A stretch of DNA of 64,000 nt. Source: Methanobacteriota archaeon. GTDB lineage: Archaea > Halobacteriota > Methanomicrobia > Methanomicrobiales > Methanocorpusculaceae. Of the stretch, positions 8,327-16,041 are shown in pieces. The stretch is from the NCBI GenBank assembly GCA_023396065.1, contig JAEWXF010000021.1:1-64000 (forward strand). The letters are read 5' to 3'. Position numbers and translations under genes: made by a program. Numbering within the stretch: position 1 is the first letter of the stretch; each line of letters starts with the position of its first letter. Under the pieces are notes generated by a model. That model ran no database searches. It saw nothing but the letters and a program-made list of their open reading frames with translations, and was not told where the DNA came from.

Positions 8327-10153
8327 TTATTCTTCGGCTGCATCCTCTTCTGCGTCCGCCTTTGCGGCAGATGCTGCGAGGACAGCCTCATCAAGGTTAT
8401 AGTAGTAATATTCTCCGGCAGCTTTCTGTTCGCGATCCAGGTAGGAGCCCGGTTTATTAATACGCGGTCTGCCGGTTTTGTCTCTGCGGAAGGTTATTCC
8501 AAGCATACTGAGGAACTTATTCATTCCGTCCTTCATCTCAAACGGCCCGCAGGCAGTACCGGCCGCACCGGGCACGCCGTCGAACACCAGCAGCCGTTCG
8601 CTGATCATATCAACTGTGTACATGTCATGGTCGATAACCATGATGCCTGCTCCCTTGTCTTCTGCGGCGCGTTTGATCACTTTCGTGGTCACGAGCCGCT
8701 GTTCGACATCCAGATGGGCACTTGGTTCATCCAGGATATAGAGGTCGGCATCACGGGAGAGACAGAGTGCAATTGCGACGCGCTGCAGTTCACCGCCGGA
8801 GAGATTCTTCACTTCGGACTGGAGCAGCTGCATCAGGCCGAGCGGCTCCAGAATCTCGTGCTGATAGTAGGAGGAATCAAACCGTTTCGTTACCTGACGG
8901 AGCAGGAACTCCACGGTGTCGGAACTGTCCGCCGTTACATACTGCGGCTTATAGGAGACTGTTACGGTGTCAAACTTCTTTCCGCCGTCCGGCAGTTCGA
9001 CTCCTGCCAGAAGTTTTGCAAACGTTGATTTTCCAATACCGTTTGCTCCGACAATTCCGAGTACTTCGCCACGGCGGACCTGACCACCGGAGACTTTGAG
9101 GGTGAAACCGGGGAATGTTTTGGTCATCTCCGGAATTTCCATGAGGATCTCGCGTTCCACATCACTTTCGTGACCGCGGGTCTCGAAGACCACCGGGTAA
9201 TCCCGGATACGAACGTTTTCTTCTGCCACAAATCCTTCGAGATACTGGTTCACACCGATCCGGACACCTTTCGGGCGGGTGATAATACCAAATGCCGCCG
9301 GTTTTCCATAGGCGATGTGGACAGTTTCTGCCACCATGTCCAGAATTGCAATGTCGTGCTCGACCAAAATGACGGGATGCTCCCCGGCAAGCTCGCGGAT
9401 CAGCCTGGCTGCAACCATACGCTGATAGATATCAAGGAACGGCGTTACTTCATCGAGGAAATAGAAGTCTGCAACTTTGGAAAGTGCGACGGTTAACGCA
9501 ACCCGCTGCAGTTCTCCGCCGGAAAGCGTGGAGAGGTCTTTGTCCAGAACTGTTCCAAGTGCCAGCTCCTGTACATAATACTCCAGTTTTCCCCGTTCAT
9601 CATTCTGTTTGAGGAGATCAGAGACTTTTCCCTTGAAGACTTTGGGAATGAAGTCGATATACTGCGGTTTGATGGAGGCTTTTATGGTCTTTTTTGCAAC
9701 CTGCTGCAGATAATCCAGGAGTTCGGTGCCTGCATAGAACTTCAGAATTTCCTCCCAGCCGACTTCACGTTCAAAGATACCAAGGTTGGGTTTTATCTGG
9801 CCGGAGAGGATTTTGACCGCAGTAGATTTTCCGATACCGTTCGGTCCGAGAATACCGGTAACCTTCCCTGCGACCGGCTGCGGCAGACCGTAGAGGACAA
9901 ATGCGTTCGGACCGTACCGGTGAACCGGGGTATCCAGTTCTTCCGGGAGCTGGATGATGTCCAGTGCTTCAAACGGACACTTTTTGACACAGATACCGCA
10001 TCCGACGCACAGCTCCTCGGAGATCTCTGCACGCCCGTGTTCGCCGATCTGTATGGTTTCATCTCCGGTCCGGACACGGGGACAGTAGGCGATACATTCC
10101 TGGCCGCACTTCCGGGAATGACACCGGTCTTTATGAACGATGGCAATCCGCAT
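8327..10153 (-). CDS. abce1: Ribosome recycling ATPase ABCE1/Rli1
   Basis: The 608-residue protein has the full ABCE1 layout. The N-terminal double [4Fe-4S] domain carries eight cysteines (C11, C16, C20, C24 and C49, C52, C55, C59). Two ABC cassettes follow, with Walker A GPNGIGKST and GANGIGKST, signatures LSGGELQR twice, and Walker B FLDE/ILDE. A short acidic tail ends the protein. ABCE1 splits post-termination and rescued ribosomes after aRF1 or pelota binding. Its start is four bases after the stop of the Fe-S/EMC6 fusion gene, so it is the last gene of a Cas4-like, FeS-EMC6, abce1 operon. A T-rich gap separates it from the convergent regulator. Confidence 0.95.
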   Translation of the reverse strand: MRIAIVHKDRCHSRKCGQECIAYCPRVRTGDETIQIGEHGRAEISEELCVGCGICVKKCPFEALDIIQLPEELDTPVHRYGPNAFVLYGLPQPVAGKVTGILGPNGIGKSTAVKILSGQIKPNLGIFEREVGWEEILKFYAGTELLDYLQQVAKKTIKASIKPQYIDFIPKVFKGKVSDLLKQNDERGKLEYYVQELALGTVLDKDLSTLSGGELQRVALTVALSKVADFYFLDEVTPFLDIYQRMVAARLIRELAGEHPVILVEHDIAILDMVAETVHIAYGKPAAFGIITRPKGVRIGVNQYLEGFVAEENVRIRDYPVVFETRGHESDVEREILMEIPEMTKTFPGFTLKVSGGQVRRGEVLGIVGANGIGKSTFAKLLAGVELPDGGKKFDTVTVSYKPQYVTADSSDTVEFLLRQVTKRFDSSYYQHEILEPLGLMQLLQSEVKNLSGGELQRVAIALCLSRDADLYILDEPSAHLDVEQRLVTTKVIKRAAEDKGAGIMVIDHDMYTVDMISERLLVFDGVPGAAGTACGPFEMKDGMNKFLSMLGITFRRDKTGRPRINKPGSYLDREQKAAGEYYYYNLDEAVLAASAAKADAEEDAAEE

Positions 10154-10157
10154 GATT

Positions 10158-10799
10158 TCACTCGGAAAGGAGGGACGTACTCAGAATGATGGTCCAGCTG
10201 AGATACCAGATGGCAAACGTCATGAAGGCCTGATAGAACCAGTCTTTCTTGCCGAGCTTCTGCGTGTCTATTTTGATCAGGATAAAGATTGTCCGCTGAA
10301 TGACGATGAACGCCAGCAGGATGAAGATCCCGATGATCGCGGACGGCTGCACGCCGTTTACACTGTCTGGTGTTCCCGCAAGGAAGTAGGAGGCGATACC
10401 GGCAAGCATACCTAAGGCACAGGCAATGGCAGTACGGATGACGCGCTCGGAGTGTTCCGCTTTTTTCCGGACGGTTTTTTCTTCGGGAGTTTCCTTTCTT
10501 TTTGGAGGGGCGGTCTGTTTCTGTACGGGAGTTGTCTCTACGACTTCCGGTTCATCAGTGTCTTCAGCAGGGATAAGCTCCGCCGGTTTGTCAGGGACGG
10601 TGAGCATTTCAATGGCTTTTTCCGGGCAGATGCGGACGCATTTTGCGCAGCCGTTACACAGTTCCTCGTTTACTGTGGCCTTTTTATTTCTTCCGATATA
10701 AATAACGGGCTGGTCCTTTCGCGATGCCGGACAGAACCGGACGCACCTGTTACACATGGTGGTATCGCATTTTTCCTTTTTGATTCGTGCTACCTGCAT
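10158..10799 (-). CDS. ABCE1-type ferredoxin domain fused to EMC6-like membrane protein
   Basis: I place the start at 10799: an AGAGG-like GGAGA lies upstream and this N-terminus aligns with that of ABCE1 so that both first cysteines fall at residue 11. The first 65 of 213 residues form a double [4Fe-4S] domain (C11, C16, C19, C23; C48, C51, C54, C58) closely resembling the ABCE1 N-terminus, including VNEELCNGCAKCV against ISEELCVGCGICV. A charged Pro/Glu-rich linker follows (about 70-120), then three hydrophobic segments. The last part (IDTQKLGKKDWFYQ, then TFAIWYLSWTIIL) resembles archaeal EMC6 proteins, subunit relatives of the ER membrane insertase. The function of the fusion is unknown. 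Confidence 0.78.
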   Translation of the reverse strand: MQVARIKKEKCDTTMCNRCVRFCPASRKDQPVIYIGRNKKATVNEELCNGCAKCVRICPEKAIEMLTVPDKPAELIPAEDTDEPEVVETTPVQKQTAPPKRKETPEEKTVRKKAEHSERVIRTAIACALGMLAGIASYFLAGTPDSVNGVQPSAIIGIFILLAFIVIQRTIFILIKIDTQKLGKKDWFYQAFMTFAIWYLSWTIILSTSLLSE

Positions 10800-10853
10800 A
10801 TTTTGTATTCTCCGGACTTGGCAGTAATGCTGTATGTTTTTGGTGTTCACGTC

Positions 10854-11570
10854 TTATCTAGTCTTTGGCAGACTCAGGCTTTCCTTCATCTGCTCAAGGA
10901 GTGTTTTCGGCCTTTCCCGTTTCTGACAGGATTCTTTGTGACGGCATCTGAGGCAGTGGGTTCCCCGGATTTCGCGAGGTATTTTTCCGCGGCGGATCTG
11001 CTCGGCCAAGCGAAGTGAGTGGAGAAGTTCCCTGCGGGCCGACGGGCCGGGGGTCATGATACGGACGGTTCCTGATCCCAGATACTCTACTGAACCGGAA
11101 GGATTTTTCACTCCTGCTTCTTCGAGACAGAGGGTGTATGCGGTAATCCGGATGCGGTCTGCGGCATATATTCCGTGTGTTGGTGCCGGACCGCTTTTGA
11201 TGAGGGAAAATCCGTCGGGAAACATCCGATCGATTCTTCCGGAAATTCCAAATGTCGGTGAGAGGACATACACGTCGTACTGTTCTGCCTGCCGCCATTT
11301 TTTCAGGTCGCACGCGGCGATCATTTCATCCAGGAGAGGCCGGATACACTCTTCTGATTCGCCGGTTACTCCTTTCACTTCCCGACAGATTACATCCGGG
11401 TCCAGTTTTTCTCCGAGATGATAGGAGAGCTGTTTTGCAATGCTGTACCGGAGTGGTTCGGTAAACGGTTCCTTTCCGGTTCGTTCAAGATACACCTGCA
11501 TCGGGCAGACGCTGCATCGGACAATTTCGCTGACCGGAATGTATTCTTCAGGTTTCCGTTCTCTCTCCAT
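10854..11570 (-). CDS. Cas4/RecB-like PD-(D/E)XK family protein, probably catalytically altered
   Basis: A 238-residue protein with the Cas4-like cysteine layout: RCSVCPMQVYLE at the N-terminus (C19, C22) and HCLRCRHKESC at the C-terminus (C206, C209, C215), fit for a [4Fe-4S] cluster. The core GRIDRMF gives the motif-II Asp. The next strand reads FSLIKSG where active enzymes have an acidic residue two before the Lys, and the usual Gln before AYTLCLEE is replaced. It is therefore probably a weak or inactive nuclease, or a DNA-binding Fe-S protein. No cas1, cas2 or repeat array is nearby. It heads the operon leading to abce1. Confidence 0.65.
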   Translation of the reverse strand: MERERKPEEYIPVSEIVRCSVCPMQVYLERTGKEPFTEPLRYSIAKQLSYHLGEKLDPDVICREVKGVTGESEECIRPLLDEMIAACDLKKWRQAEQYDVYVLSPTFGISGRIDRMFPDGFSLIKSGPAPTHGIYAADRIRITAYTLCLEEAGVKNPSGSVEYLGSGTVRIMTPGPSARRELLHSLRLAEQIRRGKIPREIRGTHCLRCRHKESCQKRERPKTLLEQMKESLSLPKTR

Positions 11571-11616
11571 GTATACCGATCGTATAATCTCTTTCCCCGA
11601 CTAATAAGTATACTGT

Positions 11617-11916
11617 ATGGCAGGCAACGAAATCAATGTCCAGATTCCCCCGAATCTCGACCCGGTCTACAGTAATATGATTCAGATTGCATTCAAGGAT
11701 GATGAGTTTACGATGATGTTCCTCCATCAGCTTCCTGCAGTGAATCAGGCAAAGGCAAAAGCTGTCGTATCCATCAGTCCGGCGCATGCAAAAAAACTGC
11801 TTGCCGCTCTGCAGAAAAGTGTTCATGATTATGAGGAGAAGTTCGGGACGATTTCAGCACCGACCACTCAGGATCATGGATCTGGAGACGGATTTACGCT
11901 GCGCGGATACTCGTAA
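11617..11916 (+). CDS. DUF3467 family protein
   Basis: A 99-residue protein matching DUF3467: an INVQIPPNLDPVYSNM start, then MMFLHQLPAVNQAKAKAVVSI and SPAHAKKLLAALQKSVHDYE. The family is small, cytosolic and widespread; no reaction is known to me. It diverges from the Cas4-like gene with 46 bases between starts. A TATA-like CTAATAAGTATACTG segment precedes the ATG. It is followed by a weak GGCTG/CAGCC stem and a 20-base palindrome ahead of tRNA-Thr. Confidence 0.8.
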   Translation: MAGNEINVQIPPNLDPVYSNMIQIAFKDDEFTMMFLHQLPAVNQAKAKAVVSISPAHAKKLLAALQKSVHDYEEKFGTISAPTTQDHGSGDGFTLRGYS

Positions 11917-11950
11917 TCAGGTTTGAACAGGCTGCCTGTCCCCAGACAGC

Positions 11951-11970
11951 CAATAAATAATTATTTATTG
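11951..11970. promoter_or_regulatory. Perfect 20-base A/T palindrome upstream of tRNA-Thr
   Basis: CAATAAATAATTATTTATTG is identical on both strands. It lies 35 bases after the DUF3467 stop and ends 32 bases before tRNA-Thr, so it may serve as TATA element, operator or terminator. The role is undecided. Confidence 0.4.
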
Positions 11971-12002
11971 TGGTGCGAACAATTTGTTAAAGCACATTAT
12001 GT

Positions 12003-12074
12003 GCCGTTGTGGCTTAGCGGTATAGCGGCTGATTCGTAATCAGCAGGCCGAGGGTTCAAGTCCCTCCAACGGCT
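12003..12074 (+). tRNA. tRNA-Thr (CGT)
   Basis: Cloverleaf: acceptor GCCGTTG/CAACGGC, D-arm GGCTTAGCGGTATAGC, anticodon stem GCTGA/TCAGC around loop TTCGTAA (anticodon CGT), T-arm with GGTTCAAGTCC, discriminator T. No intron; CCA is not encoded. Confidence 0.93.
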
Positions 12075-12085
12075 CTTTTCTGACG

Positions 12086-12679
12086 TTATTTCAGTACCAT
12101 CATACGTTCTTCCGCTGATACCTTCTCCACCGGGAGCGGCGGCGCAGTTGGTTTTCCGAACGGCATCTGGGCAATCAGCCGCCAGTTGTTGGGAATTGCA
12201 AACACCTCATGTACCTGATCGTCGATAATCGGATTATAGTGCTGCAGGCTTGCGCCACACCCTCGTTCCTCCAGTGCGGTCCAGACGGCAAACTGCAGCA
12301 TTCCGTTGGCCTGTTCCGCCCAGGGAAGAAAATTGTCCCGGTAACGTGGAAACTGTGCCGCAAATCCGCTGGTGACTGCAGTATCATCAAAATAGAGGAT
12401 AGTACCGTATCCGTTTGCAAACCCGGCGATCTTCGCCTCAGTCGGGCCAAACTTTTCCGGGGGCACATGAGCGCGGAGCGTTTCCAGAACAATACTCCAC
12501 AGTCGGTCATGTCGTCTGCCGAACAGCAGAGCCACCCGGGCACTCTGACTGTTATACGCGGACGGGACAACGGTGATCAGCCGTTTCACCAGATCAATGA
12601 TCTCTTTGTCGGAGATGGGAACCTCCTTAGAGATGCTGTACTGGGAGCGGCGGCGGGTAACTGCTTCGAGAAATTCCAT
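12086..12679 (-). CDS. Nitroreductase family flavoprotein (Frm2/Hbn1-like)
   Basis: The 197-residue protein has the nitroreductase fold: MEFLEAVTRRRSQYSIS near the N-terminus, PSAYNSQSARVALLFG for FMN binding, and WTALEERGCGASLQHYNP. The KFGPTEAKIAGF and GTILYFDD segments are typical of the oxygen-insensitive Frm2-like branch, which reduces nitro compounds or quinones with NAD(P)H. The true substrate cannot be read. It is probably a single-gene unit between tRNA-Thr and the predicted nucleotidyltransferase, facing the tRNA. Length is normal for the family. Confidence 0.8.
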   Translation of the reverse strand: MEFLEAVTRRRSQYSISKEVPISDKEIIDLVKRLITVVPSAYNSQSARVALLFGRRHDRLWSIVLETLRAHVPPEKFGPTEAKIAGFANGYGTILYFDDTAVTSGFAAQFPRYRDNFLPWAEQANGMLQFAVWTALEERGCGASLQHYNPIIDDQVHEVFAIPNNWRLIAQMPFGKPTAPPLPVEKVSAEERMMVLK

Positions 12680-12746
12680 TCAGATCATATCCTTTGAATC
12701 AGATATCTGAACGGCCTGCAATATCAATGCGTGCACTGTACCAAAG

Positions 12747-13673
12747 TTACCGGTCGAGCAGGGTACGGGATACAATGTACTCGCCGTGGGCTTCCCGGGT
12801 TGTTCCCACAATCAGCCAGTTCTGATCGCCGTGCTGCTCCACGATTCCCTGCGCTTCCATTATCTCGCCGGTAAAACACTGACCGCAGTAGGTATGCGTA
12901 AACGAAAGCACAAGATCGATCTCCTCATGATCAACCACATAAATGCCCGGGCTGTCAAATACCAGTGACGCATCCACAACTTTTGCTTCGATCGTCATTT
13001 TTCCGGTTTTTTCGCCGAGTGTGACCGGAGGAACACTGTGGAGGCTGTCATATCCGCGGGAGTAGAGAAGATCAAAGTATGTTCCTTCAAACTCACCGCG
13101 ATTGAACTTGCGGGATTCATGCAGCACGAACTCCTCAAACGAGATATCGGGCACCCGTTTCCGGTACACTTTCTGCCACATCTCTTCACTCATTGAGGGA
13201 ATTTTTCCCGACTTCATTGCGGCCATCAGCTGTTCTCTGGCGGTGAACCATGCCGAACCATAGACTACCATGTCGATATCGGACGCTGCATTATTCAGTC
13301 CGGCAAGAAGGGACCCGGTGCAGCCCCAGCTCATGGGCGGGAGCGTAAAGTGGGAGAACAGGCGGGCAACGCGGGGGTTGCGTTCGGCAACGGCCGCTGC
13401 CTGTTCCTCAGGTTTCAGCACACGAACAATATCAGACAGCGGGACACGGTGCACCAAGTCCAGATACTCAGGTTTGTGTTCCGCAACCCAGCGGAACGCA
13501 TCGGCAAAATCATACTTTTTATACCGGGTACCCCACGGGGCCGTCCGGTCTCCGTCCGGCGTTGGTACGTAACGGAGAACACACTCGGCCCGCTCCTGAT
13601 TTTCATATCCCGAAACAGCATAGAGGCACCCGTCCTCTGTCATTATAAAGTCACGCAGACGTATTGGATTCAT
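12747..13673 (-). CDS. Predicted nucleotidyltransferase (COG1665-like)
   Basis: I start at ATG 13673 because any earlier start would run into tRNA-Leu on the same strand. The 308-residue protein has an N-terminal domain (about 1-115) and a nucleotidyltransferase core: WGCTGSLLAGLNNAASDIDMVVYG (read as GS followed by DxD) supplies the metal-binding aspartates. A C-terminal OB-like part (about 215-308) includes YVVDHEEIDLVLSFT and YCGQCFTGE. This architecture is found in euryarchaea and its substrate is unknown. It differs from the small MntA enzymes elsewhere in the window in size and extra domains. Confidence 0.72.
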   Translation of the reverse strand: MNPIRLRDFIMTEDGCLYAVSGYENQERAECVLRYVPTPDGDRTAPWGTRYKKYDFADAFRWVAEHKPEYLDLVHRVPLSDIVRVLKPEEQAAAVAERNPRVARLFSHFTLPPMSWGCTGSLLAGLNNAASDIDMVVYGSAWFTAREQLMAAMKSGKIPSMSEEMWQKVYRKRVPDISFEEFVLHESRKFNRGEFEGTYFDLLYSRGYDSLHSVPPVTLGEKTGKMTIEAKVVDASLVFDSPGIYVVDHEEIDLVLSFTHTYCGQCFTGEIMEAQGIVEQHGDQNWLIVGTTREAHGEYIVSRTLLDR

Positions 13674-13699
13674 AACAAACTCCGAAAATGAGGAACTAA

Positions 13700-13784
13700 T
13701 GCGAGAGGTGGGATTCGAACCCATGAACTACTTATAGACCAGATCTTAAGTCTGGCGCCGTTGGCCTGGCTTGGCTACTCTCGC
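13700..13784 (-). tRNA. tRNA-Leu (TAA)
   Basis: Read on the minus strand: acceptor GCGAGAG/CTCTCGC, anticodon stem CCAGA/TCTGG around CTTAAGA (anticodon TAA), a long variable arm as required for a class II tRNA, GGGTTCGAATCCC T-arm, discriminator A. 85 bases, no intron. Confidence 0.94.
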
Positions 13785-13885
13785 CCGGTACTATCTTATT
13801 AGATAGTCTCTTCTAGATAAAAAAGCGTCCGACAGGACGATTCAGTAACTTCATCTAGATATCCTGCAAAAATGATAAGGAACGC

Positions 13886-13958
13886 ACTCCTATAGTGTAG
13901 TGGTCAATCATTCCGGCCTTTGGAGCCGGAGACGGCGGTTCGAACCCGCCTAGGAGTA
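13886..13958 (+). tRNA. tRNA-Gln (TTG)
   Basis: Acceptor ACTCCTA/TAGGAGT, D-arm with AGTGTAGTGGTCAATCAT, anticodon stem CCGGC/GCCGG around CTTTGGA (anticodon TTG), T-arm GGCGGTTCGAACCCGCC, discriminator A. Reading the loop one base later would give TGG (Pro), but a seven-base loop requires TTG. Confidence 0.88.
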
Positions 13959-13968
13959 TGCACCTTTT

Positions 13969-14160
13969 TTATTTTCTCTCGCCTTCCAGGAACTCAGCCG
14001 GGACAGCATGGTTAAACGTTGCACGGACGTCCTGAGCGCGCATATACTTCACCAGAACATTCACCGCACACTCTTTCCACTCATCGTTCCACCACTGGCA
14101 GGCACCGGTAATGCAGACCGAACCTTTCATCGGGCACTCACGTATTTTATCCATACTCAT
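13969..14160 (-). CDS. Small cysteine-containing hypothetical protein
   Basis: A 63-residue protein with CPMKGSVCITGACQWW near the N-terminus and one further Cys (ECAVN). GAGGAG upstream fits ATG 14160; an ATG at 14154 is an alternative. The three spaced N-terminal cysteines could bind a metal, but the family is not one I recognise. It lies between tRNA-Gln and the IMPACT-family gene on the same strand as the latter, with 16 bases between, so it may be the last gene of that group. Confidence 0.6.
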   Translation of the reverse strand: MSMDKIRECPMKGSVCITGACQWWNDEWKECAVNVLVKYMRAQDVRATFNHAVPAEFLEGERK

Positions 14161-14176
14161 ACATCTCCTCGCAACT

Positions 14177-14554
14177 CTATAACTTCTTCCGTGTCTTCAG
14201 ATACTCGGTAACCGCCCCGGTCCCTGCTTCGCGAAACGACCGGGCAACTCCGGCGGGACCCAGCTTAATCCCGCCAAAAATTCTTGAGACCATCAGAACA
14301 TGCGACCCGAGATTATTTCTCTCCAGAACCTCTGCCAGCGCACGACCGGGAGAACCGACCTCCCCGTCGGCACGGCTGTCGGAAACATTTCCGCAGACCA
14401 TCGCATAGCAGTGATGAGCGGCCTTTTTGTACAGTTTTTCATGCAGCTCCCGAATCTCCGGTACATCCTCCGGAGTATCGATTTCATAGAGATGAGCATA
14501 GAACTTGGATTTTTTCTCATCCAGCCGTACGACTGCAACCTCACGAACAGCCAT
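14177..14554 (-). CDS. IMPACT/YigZ (UPF0029) family protein
   Basis: The 125-residue protein is a single UPF0029 N-domain: KSKFYAHLYEIDTPED, then KKAAHHCYAMVCG, DGEVGSPGRALAEVL and VSRIFGGIKLGPAGVARSF. Eukaryotic IMPACT modulates Gcn2; bacterial YigZ is uncharacterised and may bind nucleic acid. The C-terminal ferredoxin-like domain of YigZ is absent here, as in many archaeal members. Its ATG overlaps the upstream DUF5591 stop by one base (TGATG), so the two are coupled in translation. Confidence 0.85.
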   Translation of the reverse strand: MAVREVAVVRLDEKKSKFYAHLYEIDTPEDVPEIRELHEKLYKKAAHHCYAMVCGNVSDSRADGEVGSPGRALAEVLERNNLGSHVLMVSRIFGGIKLGPAGVARSFREAGTGAVTEYLKTRKKL

Positions 14555-15165
14555 CAGCGATCCCGCACCCGCACCAGTGCCTCACGAAACTCGTCCAGAT
14601 ACTCCTGCATCGACAGACTGCCCTCCGGGAACGGACAGTCTGCGTCATACAGCCGGTCGATCACCGGGCGGGTCGGATAAATCTCCACCGGAATTTGGGT
14701 CTCCGCAACTGCAGCTTCCATAGCTGCCCGGAAAATACCGATGCAGTAGGCGATTCTCTTTTCATACGTATCACGCGTCTTTTCCAGATATCCGGCAATT
14801 CTCCGCGTTTCAATACGGAGAAAATCATCCTTGATCCGCTGATCCTTCACATTTCCCAGCATGTAATGATAATGGGCAAAGGGATACATCAGCTCAAGTT
14901 CAGCGGGAACGGTACCGCACGTACCGAAGATTACCACATGATACGCTGCCGGGTCGGGGAACACCTCGGCAAACAACCGGTGGAACAGTTTATGGCTCGG
15001 GCTGGAGCTGTAGGGTTTTCGTACCGCACAGGGAATGAATATTGCAGTTTCCCGGGGAGAAACTGTATACTCCTCGATGATATACCGGTAGGCTGCTTCA
15101 AACTGGGGGAGATAAAACGGCGGGTCGGTCAGATCCTGCGCGTTGTCCGGGGGGTGTACTGACAT
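14554..15165 (-). CDS. DUF5591 domain protein (archaeosine-synthase-related)
   Basis: A 203-residue protein whose N-terminal half has AIFIPCAVRKPYSSSPSHKL and VVIFGTCGTVPAELE, the pattern of DUF5591, the domain also found in archaeosine synthase ArcS. ArcS uses its domains to modify preQ0 at tRNA position 15. Here the domain stands alone without the TGT-like or PUA parts, so it may be a divergent tRNA-modification protein or something else. It is translationally coupled to the IMPACT-family gene. Catalytic residues of this domain are not established well enough for me to check them. Confidence 0.6.
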   Translation of the reverse strand: MSVHPPDNAQDLTDPPFYLPQFEAAYRYIIEEYTVSPRETAIFIPCAVRKPYSSSPSHKLFHRLFAEVFPDPAAYHVVIFGTCGTVPAELELMYPFAHYHYMLGNVKDQRIKDDFLRIETRRIAGYLEKTRDTYEKRIAYCIGIFRAAMEAAVAETQIPVEIYPTRPVIDRLYDADCPFPEGSLSMQEYLDEFREALVRVRDR

Positions 15166-15174
15166 AAATCCGAT

Positions 15175-15426
15175 TCACTCCCGTATTTCATACTCGGCAT
15201 CGATCGTATTCGGGTCCCGGATTGGTTTCCGGTTCTCTCCCTCGGGTATCACAAGCCATCCGAGGGCATAGAGAAGGCCGCCGATGAGTACCGGAACCGG
15301 GAAGATACACAGAGCAATCCAGAGGAGACGAATCAGAATTGCCGGAACCCCGGTATACTCGGAAATCCCTCCGCAGACTCCGGCAATCCATCTGTTCTGT
15401 ACTGAACGGTAGAGGAGTTTTGCCAT
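15175..15426 (-). CDS. PspC-domain membrane protein
   Basis: 83 residues. KLLYRSVQNRWIAGVCGGIS followed by EYTGVPAILIRLLWIAL is the PspC signature, and one strong hydrophobic segment (about 28-60) ends in LGWLVIPEG. PspC proteins sit in the membrane and in bacteria belong to phage-shock stress systems; the archaeal role is unknown. It precedes the DUF5591 gene by nine bases on the same strand and diverges from the flavin reductase gene by 39 bases. Confidence 0.85.
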   Translation of the reverse strand: MAKLLYRSVQNRWIAGVCGGISEYTGVPAILIRLLWIALCIFPVPVLIGGLLYALGWLVIPEGENRKPIRDPNTIDAEYEIRE

Positions 15427-15465
15427 ACTCTAGTATTTCTCCCTGAAAAACAATTAAGATATAGC

Positions 15466-16038
15466 ATGAAAGAGGAATTGCCTCCCAATTCAATCCTCCC
15501 TCCCTGTCCGGTAACCGTCGTGTGTACCTACGATGCCAACGAAAAACCCAACGGACTTGCCGTGTCCTGGGCAGGTATCGCGGTGTCCGAACCTCCGCAT
15601 GTGATGATTGCTGTCCGGCCGGGACGGTACAGCCATGCGGCACTCTGTGAACGCGGTGAGTTTACGCTGAATATTCCGGCCGAAGATGTAATGGCACAGG
15701 CGGATTACTTCGGGATTACCAGCGGCAGAAAAACAGACAAGTTTGCGGATCTCGGCCTGACTCCGGTTCCGGCAGTGCATGTACATGCCCCTATGATTGC
15801 TGAGTTCCCGCTCTCCTACGAATGCCGCGTGGTATCCCGTCAAGAGATTGGATCGCACAGTATTTTCATCGCAGAGATTCTTGCAATCCATGCAGACGAT
15901 ACAATCATGGATGACCGGAAACACATCAATGTGGAAAAACTCCGGCCTCTCTCCTATGACCATGCCAAATATCTCTATCTGGGACAGGGACCGGTCCTGG
16001 GCCGGGCATTTTCCGAAGGAAAAATCTACAAAAAATAA
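15466..16038 (+). CDS. Flavoredoxin-like flavin reductase family protein
   Basis: The 190-residue protein fits the FMN-binding split-barrel flavin reductase family: PPCPVTVVCTYDANEKPNGL at the N-terminus, SEPPHVMIAVRPGRYSHAAL for FMN, and GEFTLNIPAED. In methanogens such proteins often act as FMN-containing electron carriers (flavoredoxins), but the partner is not shown. The ATG at 15466 follows TTAAGATATAGC, which may be the promoter of a leaderless transcript. It converges on the FKBP gene with a three-base gap. Confidence 0.82.
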   Translation: MKEELPPNSILPPCPVTVVCTYDANEKPNGLAVSWAGIAVSEPPHVMIAVRPGRYSHAALCERGEFTLNIPAEDVMAQADYFGITSGRKTDKFADLGLTPVPAVHVHAPMIAEFPLSYECRVVSRQEIGSHSIFIAEILAIHADDTIMDDRKHINVEKLRPLSYDHAKYLYLGQGPVLGRAFSEGKIYKK

Positions 16039-16041
16039 ATT

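Noticed and set aside
10854..11570. A CRISPR-Cas remnant
   Set aside because: The Cas4-like gene has no repeats, cas1 or cas2 nearby and altered active residues; it is treated as a stand-alone family member.
13886..13958. Reading the tRNA at this place as tRNA-Pro (TGG)
   Set aside because: A five-pair stem with a seven-base loop gives the anticodon TTG; the D-arm also matches tRNA-Gln.
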